DNA of 34,016 bases from Clostridium sp. AM58-1XD (GTDB taxonomy: Bacteria > Bacillota > Clostridia > Lachnospirales > Lachnospiraceae). A program made the position numbers and the translations under genes. Shown here in pieces: positions 24,417 through 32,689 of this stretch (within the stretch, counting starts at the first letter, position 1; every line of letters begins with the position of its first letter). Where the stretch lies: contig NZ_QSDR01000042.1 of assembly GCF_003464085.1 (NCBI RefSeq), positions 1-34,016 of the forward strand. Direction: 5' to 3'. The notes beneath the pieces were generated by a model. That model was not told the DNA's origin, made no database searches, and worked only from the letters and a program-made list of their open reading frames with translations.

Positions 24417-25289
24417 ATGCTGGAGGAATTAGAGACATTTATCTATGTAGTAGAATATAAGAATTTCACGAAGGCGGGCAAGATGATGAATCTGACCCAG
24501 CCGGCTGTCAGCGCCCAGGTGAAGATGCTGGAGCAGTATTTCGGTACGGAACTGATTATGCGGTCGAACCGTAATATGACAATTACAGAAAGCGGCCTTG
24601 TCCTGTACAACAGAGCCCAGGAACTGCTGGAGCTGCTGAATAAGACGAGAAGGGATATCCAGAATGAATCGGATAAAGTAACGGGCCATCTCAAGATCGG
24701 CGCCACCTATACGGTAGGAGAATGCCTTCTGCCGGACCTCCTTTCTTCATTTACACATAAATATCCGGAAGTACAGGTGGAAGTGACCATCGGAGATACG
24801 GATGAAATTTCCTCTAAAATCCATGATTTTTCCCTTCACGTCGGACTTGTAGAAGGGTCCATTCATTACAGCGAATTAGATCAGATATATTTTGAGGAAG
24901 ACGAAATGGTCCTTCTCGTTCCAGAGGACCATCCCTTTGCCAAGAGGCAGATACCACGGGAGGAGCTGGACGGAATCAACTGGATATCCAGAGAAAAAGG
25001 TTCTGGCACAAGAGAGTATCAGGATCTGTTTATTACGAAATATCATATTCGGCCCAAATCCTTTATGTCTTTTGGCAGCAACCTTTCTTTGTTAAAAGGT
25101 GTCCAGAAAAAGATCGGGATCACGCTGGCCTCCAAGGAACTCTTAAAAGAAGGCGTAGTGGGAATTACATATGCGCTTCCTCCTGAGAGAGTGGTTCGCC
25201 CGCTGTCTTATATCTATTCAAAGAATATCAAGCTGACGGCGGCCAGCCGCCTGTTTATAGAAGAGCTGTCCCGATCTTATGGGAGCTGA
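24417..25289 (+). CDS. LysR-family transcriptional regulator
   Basis: 290-residue LysR protein. The DNA-binding domain reads 'TFIYVVEYKNFTKAGKMMNL' plus 'TQPAVSAQVKMLEQYFGTEL'. The effector domain reads 'GHLKIGATYTVGECLLPDLL' with 'VGLVEGSIHYSELDQIYFEE' in its middle. The overall pattern, including 'GSGTREYQD', resembles the CysL/CbbR-like subgroup, whose Bacillus member CysL activates sulfite reductase genes. That is suggestive given the asr genes 1.4 kb downstream, but remains inference. The ATG at 24417 follows AGGAGAAG; an in-frame ATG at 24378 has no such signal. Confidence 0.88.
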   Translation: MLEELETFIYVVEYKNFTKAGKMMNLTQPAVSAQVKMLEQYFGTELIMRSNRNMTITESGLVLYNRAQELLELLNKTRRDIQNESDKVTGHLKIGATYTVGECLLPDLLSSFTHKYPEVQVEVTIGDTDEISSKIHDFSLHVGLVEGSIHYSELDQIYFEEDEMVLLVPEDHPFAKRQIPREELDGINWISREKGSGTREYQDLFITKYHIRPKSFMSFGSNLSLLKGVQKKIGITLASKELLKEGVVGITYALPPERVVRPLSYIYSKNIKLTAASRLFIEELSRSYGS

Positions 25290-25307
25290 TTTATAAAGGA
25301 AGGAATT

Positions 25308-25379
25308 ATGCCTTTAAACGAATATGAAAAACGTAACGGTGGGAATACATTCAGAATTTCTGTTCCCTTGAACCGAACC
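25308..25379 (+). other. Possible N-terminal gene remnant
   Basis: An ATG 5 bases after AAGGAAGG opens 'MPLNEYEKRNGGNTFRISVP', then runs antisense into the end of the AraC-type gene and stops at 25485. The good initiation signal suggests the start of a truncated gene once downstream of the LysR gene. No family is recognised. Confidence 0.3.
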
Positions 25380-26258
25380 TTATTTCTTCCTGACAGGAAT
25401 CCAGATTTCAGAAACATAGGTGCTGCTGGTTCTGTCACCATCCGGATAAACTTCAAAGGTAAATTGAGAGTACTGCTCGTATTCTGAAGCCGGGAAGAAT
25501 TCCGCATATACTTTGTGCCAGCCTTCCTGAATACCCTGCGGCACCGCACCCCTGCATTCAAATACGGCCCAGGTGAGTTTCGGAACATCTTTGATCGTAT
25601 AGCCGTCAGGAACAGGGCCGCCCATGTACTGTGTACCGATGGAGTACTCGAAATCCGATGATTCTCTGCAGGTATCTTCGGAACAGATACCGAGAAGAGC
25701 TCGTCCAAATACACTCTCTTCGGATGTCATGCCGCAGAGAACATCAAAGGTGCCGTCCTCTGCACAGGTGTTCCAGAATTCAGGAATCAGCCTGCGGTTA
25801 ATCTCTTCATCCGTTGTAAATCTTTTTGTCCTGGCTGCGATTTTCATTGCTTCTTTTTCTTCAATTCTGTAATTCATAATATTACCGCCTTCCAATGATA
25901 GTTTAATTGACAAACGGGAAAAAGATTTTAAACTGGCTCCGCGCTGCTTTGCAGCTGACGGAGTGATGCCGTGAAAGCGGGTAAATGCCTTTGTGAAGCT
26001 GTCCGGGCTGTCGTAGCCGTATTTGAGAGCCGCATCGATCACTTTGATATCAGAACCGGCCAGTTCGCTTCCTGCGAGCGTAAGCCGTCTGCTGCGTATA
26101 TATTCACCCAGTGGATATCCACATAGGACGCTGAATACGCGTTGAAAATGATAATTTGATGAATAAGCTCTTTTAGCCACTTCATCGTAGTCGATGGATT
26201 CCGTGATGTTGTCCTCCACATAGTCGATTGCCCTTTGTATTCCCGTTACCCAGTCCAT
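25380..26258 (-). CDS. AraC-family regulator with GyrI-like effector domain
   Basis: 292-residue regulator. Its N-terminal third is an AraC/XylS double helix-turn-helix: 'IDYVEDNITESIDYDEVAKR', 'YSSNYHFQRVFSVLCGYPLG' and 'YGYDSPDSFTKAFTRFHGIT'. The C-terminal 155 residues form a SOUL/GyrI-like (integron-associated effector-binding) domain with 'VPKLTWAVFECRGAVP' and 'YSQFTFEVYPDG'. This is the Rob/SoxS-plus-GyrI architecture linked to multidrug sensing. The start at 26258 has GGGAGGGA upstream on the - strand. No adjacent exporter is present, so its targets are unknown. Confidence 0.92.
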   Translation of the reverse strand: MDWVTGIQRAIDYVEDNITESIDYDEVAKRAYSSNYHFQRVFSVLCGYPLGEYIRSRRLTLAGSELAGSDIKVIDAALKYGYDSPDSFTKAFTRFHGITPSAAKQRGASLKSFSRLSIKLSLEGGNIMNYRIEEKEAMKIAARTKRFTTDEEINRRLIPEFWNTCAEDGTFDVLCGMTSEESVFGRALLGICSEDTCRESSDFEYSIGTQYMGGPVPDGYTIKDVPKLTWAVFECRGAVPQGIQEGWHKVYAEFFPASEYEQYSQFTFEVYPDGDRTSSTYVSEIWIPVRKK

Positions 26259-26714
26259 CTCATTCCCTCCCTGTCTGAACCCATCATATCAAATAGAAGA
26301 ACCGCTTCCCCGACTTTCCATGCGCACAGGTGACGGATCCTTGTGCAGAAATTTATTTGCTGATTTTGCGGCACTTAAATTACGTTTCTGATCTATATTT
26401 TACCGTATGAGGCTTCATTCCGCCATCTTATTTTTTCCTGCTGTTTTTGCGGTATGCAGATACTGCTCCTTTTCCACATGGACAGGGCGATGGCAGCTGG
26501 GCAGAGATCGGCGGCAGCGTGCTACGGTCATGCCTGGCAATTTCCGCAGCTGTCTCCGATCAGTGGAGAACATTCCTTTAAAGAACCGTAATGGACGTAC
26601 TATAAATAAAATTTATGACGGCATAAAAAGTTCCATGTTTACTTTTTCTTGGCCGCCCGTGATAATGATACCATAAAAGTTCCTTTAATATCAGGAAAGG
26701 ATGAGGATAAACAA
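26259..26714. promoter_or_regulatory. Intergenic control region of AraC gene and hydA
   Basis: 456 bases with no credible gene; short frames here lack ribosome binding sites. A hydA promoter candidate is TTTACT (26638-26643), 17-base spacer, GATAAT (26661-26666). Near-identical repeats CATAAAAAGTTCC (26622-26634) and CATAAAAGTTCC (26672-26683) flank it 50 bases apart. TTCCTTTAA also occurs twice, at about 26574 and 26681. Confidence 0.45.
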
Positions 26715-28460
26715 ATGCAGATTTTTATTAACGGGAAGCCTTTTGAGGCGGAAGCCGGCCAGACCATTCTGGAGGCGGCGAGAGAGCATGGATTTCACAT
26801 TCCGACGCTCTGCTTTCTGAAAGAATGTCAGAATACGGGGAAATGCGGGATATGCCGGGTGGAAGTGGAAGGAAATGAGAACCTGGTGGGGGCCTGCGGC
26901 ACCGCCGTTGAAGAGGGAATGAAGATTCGGACAAACAGCAGGCGGGTACAGGAAGCGGTGAAAGCCAAAATGGAAGAACTGCTTACGGATCATAATTTTT
27001 CCTGTGGCACATGCATGCGGAAACGGGACTGCGAATTTTTGAAGCTGGTGAAGCTGGTACATGCCAGGATTCCGGACGAAGCGGCCAGAATTCTGAAAGA
27101 ACGGATAAACGGAGAGTTCGCAGAAAAACGGGATGAAAGAAGCGTTTCCATCGTAAGAGATGAATCGAAATGTATCCGATGCGGCCGGTGTGTTTCTGCC
27201 TGTCATACGAAATCAGGCACGGACATTATGCAGCCAAATGGGGAAGAGGGACACGAAATTATGGCCCCCCTTGAGCTGAAATGTTTTGACCAGACGGGCT
27301 GCCTGCTGTGCGGACAATGTGTTGCCGCCTGCCCCGTAGGAGCGCTTTCTGAAAAGTCTTCTCTGATTCAGGTGAGAAAAGCACTAGCCGACCCGGCGAA
27401 GCACGTCGTTGTAGGAATGGCTCCTTCCGTTCGTACGGCTCTTGGAGAGGCATTTGGTTATCCATATGGCACGGATGTTACAGGAAAGGTATATGCCGCG
27501 CTGCGCCGGATGAATTTTAAAAAAGTATATGACGTCAACTTCGCAGCAGATATGACGATCATGGAAGAGGGAACAGAACTGATTACCCGCATTCAGGCGG
27601 GAGGTCCCTTCCCCATGTTCACATCATGCTGTCCTGGATGGATCCGCCTTGTGGAAAATTACTATCCTGAGCTCATGCCGAATGTGTCGAGTGCAAAATC
27701 ACCTCAGCAGATGTTCGGAGCGATGACAAAGAGCTACTATGCGGATACGAATCATATAGATCCGGAATCTGTTTTTACTGTAACCGTAATGCCGTGTACG
27801 GCTAAGAAGTTTGAAGCGGCCCGCAGGGAAATGACGGACAGACGGGGAATCAGAGATGTGGACGCGGTTCTGGATACGAGAGAATTGGCAAGTCTCGTTC
27901 TGGATGCAGGAATCTGTTTTTCGCAGCTTCCAGATGAAGAAGCCGACCCGGATATGGGATATTATACGGGAGCGGCCGTGATTTTCGGAGCTACCGGAGG
28001 CGTTATGGAAGCAGCGCTGCGGACGGCGAAGGATCTGATGGAGCAGGTGAGCCTGGAAACGGTGGATTATCAGGACGTGAGAGGGTTGGATGGCGTAAAG
28101 GAAGCTGTTGTAAAAATCGCAGGCAGTGAATATAGGATTGCTGTTATTCACGGAGCAGCCAATCTGTTCCATTTTATGGAGAGCGGAAAATTAAAGGATA
28201 AAGATTATCATTTTATAGAAGTCATGGCCTGTCCCGGTGGATGTGTGAACGGAGGCGGACAGCCCCACGTAAGCGCTGCTGACAGAGAAACTCACAATTT
28301 CTGCAAGGAGCGGGCAGACGTACTGTATCGTCAGGATAGCCGGCTTACATACCGCAAATCCCACAAGAATCCGTACATTCTGAACATGTACCAGGAATAC
28401 CTGGGGGACGTCGGGGGAGAAAAAGCACATTCCTTGCTGCACGTTCGATATGAAAAATAG
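26715..28460 (+). CDS. hydA: Monomeric [FeFe]-hydrogenase (CpI-type)
   Basis: 581-residue ferredoxin-linked H2 enzyme with the domain order of Clostridium pasteurianum CpI. The N-terminal [2Fe-2S] domain has Cys33, 44, 47 and 61. The His-ligated [4Fe-4S] site reads 'DHNFSCGTCMRKRDCE' (H-x3-C-x2-C-x5-C). Two [4Fe-4S] clusters follow ('CIRCGRCVSAC', 'CLLCGQCVAACP'). The H-cluster motifs are 'TSCCPGW' (303-309, including the proton-relay Cys), 'MPCTAKKFE' (359-367) and 'MACPGGCVNGGGQP' (from 504). All catalytic Cys are present, so it should be active if hydEFG maturases exist elsewhere. The start at 26715 follows AGGAAAGGATGAGG. asrA begins 96 bases downstream, suggesting cotranscription. Confidence 0.95.
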   Translation: MQIFINGKPFEAEAGQTILEAAREHGFHIPTLCFLKECQNTGKCGICRVEVEGNENLVGACGTAVEEGMKIRTNSRRVQEAVKAKMEELLTDHNFSCGTCMRKRDCEFLKLVKLVHARIPDEAARILKERINGEFAEKRDERSVSIVRDESKCIRCGRCVSACHTKSGTDIMQPNGEEGHEIMAPLELKCFDQTGCLLCGQCVAACPVGALSEKSSLIQVRKALADPAKHVVVGMAPSVRTALGEAFGYPYGTDVTGKVYAALRRMNFKKVYDVNFAADMTIMEEGTELITRIQAGGPFPMFTSCCPGWIRLVENYYPELMPNVSSAKSPQQMFGAMTKSYYADTNHIDPESVFTVTVMPCTAKKFEAARREMTDRRGIRDVDAVLDTRELASLVLDAGICFSQLPDEEADPDMGYYTGAAVIFGATGGVMEAALRTAKDLMEQVSLETVDYQDVRGLDGVKEAVVKIAGSEYRIAVIHGAANLFHFMESGKLKDKDYHFIEVMACPGGCVNGGGQPHVSAADRETHNFCKERADVLYRQDSRLTYRKSHKNPYILNMYQEYLGDVGGEKAHSLLHVRYEK

Positions 28461-28477
28461 CCGAGCATCCGGGAGAA

Positions 28478-28498
28478 ACGCAGCTGTTTGCTGCGTTC
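28478..28498 (+). other. Hairpin between hydA and asrA
   Basis: AACGCAGC pairs with GCTGCGTT around a TGTTT loop, with outer CCGGG/CCCGG pairing possible. There is no T-run, so it is more likely an mRNA processing or stability element than a terminator. Confidence 0.5.
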
Positions 28499-28556
28499 AA
28501 CACGCCCGGCCAAATGCGAAGCTGTTTACTAATTATGAAATCCAAGGAGGTTACAC

Positions 28557-29588
28557 ATGTATTTAAGCGGCAAGGAATCAGAAGAGCTGATCAGGGCCCT
28601 GCAGAACGATTATATTATTTATGCGCCGAAAGCGTATGCGAACCAGGGAAGATACAGCTACACGGACAGCATACGATATGGGGTGATTGAACATTTTTCA
28701 GAAATAGAGTATCAAAAGAGATCAGACTATGCCATAAAGGAGGTACTGATCCCGATCCGCCAGACTGTGGCGGTAGAAATCGGAAACACCGTAGTACCGG
28801 TGGCGCCGGAAGAAACAAAGCCGATTTTAATGTTTCTTCGTACCTGTGATCTGCACGCGCTCAAGCGCCTGGATCAGACGTTCGGAAAAGATGCCTTTTA
28901 TCAGAATAGAAGGGCCGGAATGAAGACGGTTTTGATGGAGTGCAAAAAGGGATTCGATACTTGCTTCTGCGTGTCTATGAACACGAATACTGCGGATCAG
29001 TTCGATATGGGAGTGCGATTTGAAAAAGACGGTTTATCTCTTGAAATCAGGGATAAAGAATTGGAAGCTTATCTGCCGGCAGCAGGTAAAGACGACGATT
29101 ACAGCTTTGCCTTCGTATCAGAAAATGAAATGAAGGTGAGAACGCCGAAAATCAGGGAGTGGGACTGGCAGACTCAGGCAGAGATCAAGGATATGGACTT
29201 GTGGAAGGCGTATGAAAAGCGCTGCATAGGCTGCGGAAGCTGTAATATGGCATGTTCCACATGTACGTGCGTTCAGGAGAAAAGAGTTCCTGCTGTTGAC
29301 GGAAAGATAACGGAAATACAGAGGGTATGGGGAGGCTGCCAGGTGGTTACTACCCACGCGCTCAGTAAAAATCCTGTTACGGCAATCGTTCCCAAAAGAA
29401 TTCGTCAGAGGGTTATGGATAAGTTTTACAGGCCCACGCTGAAGGAATCAAAAGAGCAGATCTGCGTGGGCTGCGGCCGCTGTATCGATATCTGTCCGAG
29501 GCTGATTAATTTTGGAACAACCGTAAACCGTTTCTGTGATGAACTGGACCAGCTTTATGAGGCTTCCGGCGCCACGAACGAGCAGTAG
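28557..29588 (+). CDS. asrA: Anaerobic sulfite reductase subunit A
   Basis: 343-residue iron-sulfur electron-transfer subunit of the Asr sulfite reductase. The N-terminal region is typical of AsrA and the hydrogenase beta-subunit family ('KPILMFLRTCDLHALKRLDQ'). The C-terminal dicluster ferredoxin domain has Cys223, 226, 229, 233 ('CIGCGSCNMAC') and Cys303, 306, 309, 313 ('CVGCGRCIDICP'). An additional Cys-rich 'STCTCVQ' follows the first motif. The ATG at 28557 has an AAGGAGG ribosome binding site. In Salmonella the order is asrA-asrB-asrC; here asrC follows directly after 20 bases and asrB is absent. Confidence 0.93.
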   Translation: MYLSGKESEELIRALQNDYIIYAPKAYANQGRYSYTDSIRYGVIEHFSEIEYQKRSDYAIKEVLIPIRQTVAVEIGNTVVPVAPEETKPILMFLRTCDLHALKRLDQTFGKDAFYQNRRAGMKTVLMECKKGFDTCFCVSMNTNTADQFDMGVRFEKDGLSLEIRDKELEAYLPAAGKDDDYSFAFVSENEMKVRTPKIREWDWQTQAEIKDMDLWKAYEKRCIGCGSCNMACSTCTCVQEKRVPAVDGKITEIQRVWGGCQVVTTHALSKNPVTAIVPKRIRQRVMDKFYRPTLKESKEQICVGCGRCIDICPRLINFGTTVNRFCDELDQLYEASGATNEQ

Positions 29589-29608
29589 GGAAAGGAGAAC
29601 CGTTTATT

Positions 29609-30615
29609 ATGAATCACGATATCAATGTAGATCAGCTGCGTTCCAATTGTTTCCGCCAGTCCAAAGTGCCGGGAGAGTTCATGTTCCAGATGCGCGTGCC
29701 GGGAGGGGTGATGGATGCAAAGCATCTGACGCTTGTACAGGAGATCGCCCAGAAATACGGAAACGGAAGCTTCCATATTGGGACGCGCCAGACCTTTTCC
29801 ATACCTGGTATTAAGTATGAAAATATTGAAGCGGTCAACAAAATGATCGGGGATTATATACGGGAAGTAGAAGTGTATGGGTGCGGCGTTGACATGGAGC
29901 CTGGCGATCAGGGGTATCCGACGCTTGGAGCACGCAACATTATGGGCTGCATCGGAGCCGATCACTGTCCTAAGGCGAATATGCAGGTTCCATCACTGGC
30001 CCGCAAACTGGAGAAAGTGATTTTTCCCAGCCATTACCATATCAAAATCTGTCTGGCCGGATGTCCGAACGACTGTATCAAGGCTCATATGCTGATTTCG
30101 GTATCCTGGGCGTAACCATTCCCCAGTATGATGCCAGCCGCTGTATTTCCTGCGGCGCCTGTGTCCGCGCTTGTTCCCAGCGGTCTACGGATGCCCTGTC
30201 CGCGGTAAACGGCAGAGTTGTCCGCAACGAGCATATCTGTATCGGGTGTGGAGAGTGTGTGGAGGCATGTCCGACACGGGCTTTCGTGCGGTCGCCAAAG
30301 GTGTACTACCGCGTGCTGATCGGAGGCCGTACGAGCCGCAAGAGCCCGCGCGTAGGAAAGATTTTCCTGGACTACATTACGGAAGACGTGCTGCTGAAGG
30401 TCATCGGCAACTGGAGGGAATTTTCTGCAAATACGCTGGAATACAAACCTGTTTATATCCATGGAGGTCATCTGATCGACAAAGCGGGTTATATGAAGTT
30501 TAAAGAAATGATGCTGGACGGCGTTACTCTCAACAAGGAGGCGAAGGTTGCTTCCCGCATCAACTGGAATGAACAGGAATACAGGGCGAATATGAGCGTA
30601 AACCATGCCAATTAA
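29609..30615 (+). pseudogene. asrC: Anaerobic sulfite reductase subunit C, frameshifted
   Basis: Catalytic siroheme subunit (about 335 residues when repaired) that reduces sulfite to sulfide. The siroheme/[4Fe-4S] Cys ligands are Cys114 and Cys120 ('CIGADHC', C-x5-C) and Cys148 and Cys152 ('CLAGC', C-x3-C). A ferredoxin domain follows with 'CISCGACVRAC' and 'CIGCGECVEACP'. After 'CPNDCIKAHM' (codon at 30089-30091) the frame breaks; one extra G gives 'MADFGILGVTIPQYD' and restores the family sequence to the TAA at 30613. Both parts are well conserved, so I think a sequencing error or a very recent mutation is likelier than a long-dead gene. The ribosome binding site AAAGGAG precedes the ATG. 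Confidence 0.88.
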
Positions 30616-30743
30616 AGATAAATACGTAAAAAGTATGTACATTTTTGCACAACAGGTGTATAGTATAAATCGATGACGGCATAAGAGAGTATGGCCGTCG
30701 GCAGATGACGTTACAGCATTGACAAGACAATTTCATATCGGCA

Positions 30744-30858
30744 GTCTTTGTGGCAAGGTGAAAATCCTTACCGATGGTGATAGTCCATGACCCGTGCGAC
30801 GCACGGCTGATTTGGTGAAATTCCAAAACCGACGGTTATAGTCCGGATGAGAAAAGAC
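30744..30858 (+). promoter_or_regulatory. FMN riboswitch (RFN element)
   Basis: Closing helix GTCTTT (30744-30749) with AAAGAC (30853-30858). Conserved blocks: 'GGCAAGGTGAAAATCCTTAC', 'CGATGGTGATAGTCCATGAC', 'TTGGTGAAATTCCAAAACCG' and 'ACGGTTATAGTCCGGATGAG'. A terminator and a RibU-type gene follow, the expected target. Confidence 0.95.
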
Positions 30859-30877
30859 GTTTTCTGTGACCTTTACC

Positions 30878-30909
30878 CCGGAGACTATTTATGTAGTCTC
30901 CGGTTTTTT
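30878..30909 (+). terminator. Terminator of the FMN riboswitch
   Basis: Perfect 10-bp stem CCGGAGACTA / TAGTCTCCGG and six T. The T-tract is at the same time the 5' arm of the next hairpin (30904-30947). Confidence 0.9.
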
Positions 30910-31054
30910 ACATAGGAAAGTTCTCCGAACTATCCTATGTAAAAAAATCCTTCCAGGTGCGAGAGCTCCGCTTGCGGAACTCTTTGTTCAAGCTCCTGTG
31001 AAACAAAAAACTCTCTGCAGGGAGGCGCGCATTTTTTAGCAGTGCTCCCGGCAG
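30904..31054 (+). repeat. Three consecutive hairpins in the ribU leader
   Basis: Hairpin 1: TTTTTTACATAGGA (30904-30917) with TCCTATGTAAAAAA, inner GTTC/GAAC. Hairpin 2: AGAG and CCGC with GCGG and CTCT (about 30962-30983), bracketed by CAGG/CCTG. Hairpin 3: CTGC-GGGAG with CTCCC-GCAG (31015-31054). No ORF is present. It may be an inserted palindromic intergenic element or a second control layer. Confidence 0.5.
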
Positions 31055-31087
31055 AAAGAAATTTTATCAGAGAAAGGACAGAAAGAA

Positions 31088-31696
31088 ATGGAAAAGAACA
31101 CATTGAAAACAAGGAATATCGCCCTGATCGGAGTGATGGGAGGGCTCGGAGCAGTCCTTATGATGATTCGGTTCCCCCTGCCGTTTATGCCGCCCTTTAT
31201 GGACTTTGACTTTGCAGGCCTGGTGGAGATTATCGGGGGATTCGCTTTGGGACCGGTGGCGGCGGTGTTTATCATAGTCGTAAAAATTCTCGTAAAAATG
31301 GCTATTCTGGGGACGAATTCCGCTCTGACAGGGGAAATCCAGAATATCCTCCTGAGCTGTGCATACGTGCTTCCTGCCATTTGGATTTATGATAGAAAGA
31401 AGACGAAAGGTCATGCCGTTGCAGGAATGGCAGTCGGAACGGTTATATGTGCCGTCGTTGCGATCTTTACGAATATGTATATGATAATTCCATTCTATGT
31501 AAAGCTGTTTGGAATGAGCATGCAGGAGATCATAGACATGTGCCATGCCATTAACCCGGCGATCAGCAATCCCTTTACCTTTGCCCTGTTCGGCATTGTG
31601 CCGTTTAACCTGATAAAAAACGGGGTGACTTCCCTGATCACATACTTTGCGTATAAGAAAATAAGCGTTCACATTAAACATTTTGTCAATCGATAG
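31088..31696 (+). CDS. ribU: Riboflavin ECF transporter substrate-binding subunit RibU
   Basis: 202-residue membrane S-component with about six hydrophobic segments. 'ALIGVMGGLGAVLMMIRFPL', 'FMDFDFAGLVEIIGGFALGP' and the C-terminal 'ALFGIVPFNLIKNGVTSLIT' are the RibU/ECF S-component pattern. The 'NLIKxxxxS' helix is conserved in the riboflavin branch. It works with the shared EcfA/A'/T module, which is not in this window. The FMN riboswitch upstream confirms flavin specificity. The ATG at 31088 has AAAGGACAG before it. Confidence 0.93.
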   Translation: MEKNTLKTRNIALIGVMGGLGAVLMMIRFPLPFMPPFMDFDFAGLVEIIGGFALGPVAAVFIIVVKILVKMAILGTNSALTGEIQNILLSCAYVLPAIWIYDRKKTKGHAVAGMAVGTVICAVVAIFTNMYMIIPFYVKLFGMSMQEIIDMCHAINPAISNPFTFALFGIVPFNLIKNGVTSLITYFAYKKISVHIKHFVNR

Positions 31697-31707
31697 GAGG
31701 AAATATC

Positions 31708-32186
31708 ATGCAGGAAAGACCGAGAAAGAAGATGACGGTAGAAGAGGCAGAAGAGAGGATGTTCAGCCTGCTGGGAACGTCGAAGATCATGCGCTGGCAT
31801 CCAGCGCCGCCGATCATGTAATGGTGAGAAATGTCAGCTGTCTGTTTTATGACGGGAAAATCTATTTTAAAACGGACAAGAATTTCAGAAAGACAAAGCA
31901 GCTGTTTGAAAATCCGAATGTGGCCCTTTGCTGGAACGGCGTGCAGGTGGAGGGAACCGCAATGAACAGGGGACTTGTCATCGATGAGCCTGGAAGAAAA
32001 TTTGAAAAGCTTTATGAAAAATATCTGAAAAACAGCTACAATAAATACAGCCATGAAGATACGGAAATTCTAATCGAAGTGACGCCGAAATTTGCAGAAC
32101 TGTGGGATACGGATGAAAACGGAGACGCCTATCAGGTGTTTATTGATTATGAAAAGGAACGAGTGGACGTAGTATCCTACGACTGA
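31708..32186 (+). pseudogene. PNPOx-like flavin/FMN-binding protein, frameshifted
   Basis: Pyridoxamine 5'-phosphate oxidase-like split-barrel protein of about 159 residues if repaired. From the ATG at 31708 (AGGAGG upstream) it reads 'MQERPRKKMTVEEAEERMFS' and 'LLGTSKIM', then breaks. One extra G after the ATG codon at 31789-31791 gives 'ALASSAADHVMVRNVSCLFY' and a clean frame to the TGA at 32184. 'GKIYFKTDKNFRKTKQLFEN' and 'VALCWNGVQVEGTA' are the family's flavin-side strands. The placement after ribU, 11 bases apart, fits a flavin-related protein. The substrate is unknown. The frame break may be a sequence error. Confidence 0.75.
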
Positions 32187-32224
32187 TTTCATATACGGGA
32201 AAATGAGAAAAGGAGAACATGAAT

Positions 32225-32689
32225 ATGACTCATGGAGAAAAGGCGAAGGCGTTGTTTTTAGAAGGATATAACTGTTCCCAGGCCGTAGCAGGGGCATTCT
32301 GCGAGGAGATGGGAATGGATATGGAGACGGTGGCAAAAATGGCCTCTTCCTTCGGCGGTGGCCTCGGACGGATGAGAGAGGTATGCGGCTGCGTCAGCGG
32401 TATGGCCCTTGCAGCAGGTGTGCTTTACGGATATTCCGATCCCAAGGCCAGGGAAGAAAAAACGGACCACTACAGGCTGATTCAGGAGCTGGCGGACGAA
32501 TTCCGCAGAAAGAGCGGGAGTATTATCTGCCGGGAACTTCTGTCTGGAATCAATGGCGATACGAATCCGGTCCCGGAGGAGCGGACGAAGGAATACTATA
32601 AAAAACGGCCCTGTGCGGAACTTGCTGCCATAGCGGCCGAGATTTTTGAAAAGAAAATGACAGAAATGGAAACACAGGAGGATCTATGA
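32225..32689 (+). CDS. C_GCAxxG_C_C family putative redox protein
   Basis: 154-residue small protein of the C_GCAxxG_C_C family. The Cys pattern is 'GYNCSQAV' near the N-terminus, 'SSFGGGLGRMREVCGCVSGM' in the middle, then 'CRELL' and 'KKRPCAEL'. Related proteins are proposed to carry out thiol redox chemistry, but no substrate is established. I choose the second of two close ATGs (32225), since AAAGGAG is only 3 bases from the first at 32219. The stop overlaps the next gene's start (ATGA), so the two are translationally coupled. Confidence 0.85.
   Translation: MTHGEKAKALFLEGYNCSQAVAGAFCEEMGMDMETVAKMASSFGGGLGRMREVCGCVSGMALAAGVLYGYSDPKAREEKTDHYRLIQELADEFRRKSGSIICRELLSGINGDTNPVPEERTKEYYKKRPCAELAAIAAEIFEKKMTEMETQEDL

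Noticed and set aside
26407..26676. 89-codon + frame, and a - strand 'PCPCGKG' stretch resembling a SEC-C motif, upstream of hydA
   Set aside because: The + frame has no ribosome binding site or family resemblance. The - strand stretch lacks a start codon and the second half of the SEC-C pattern.
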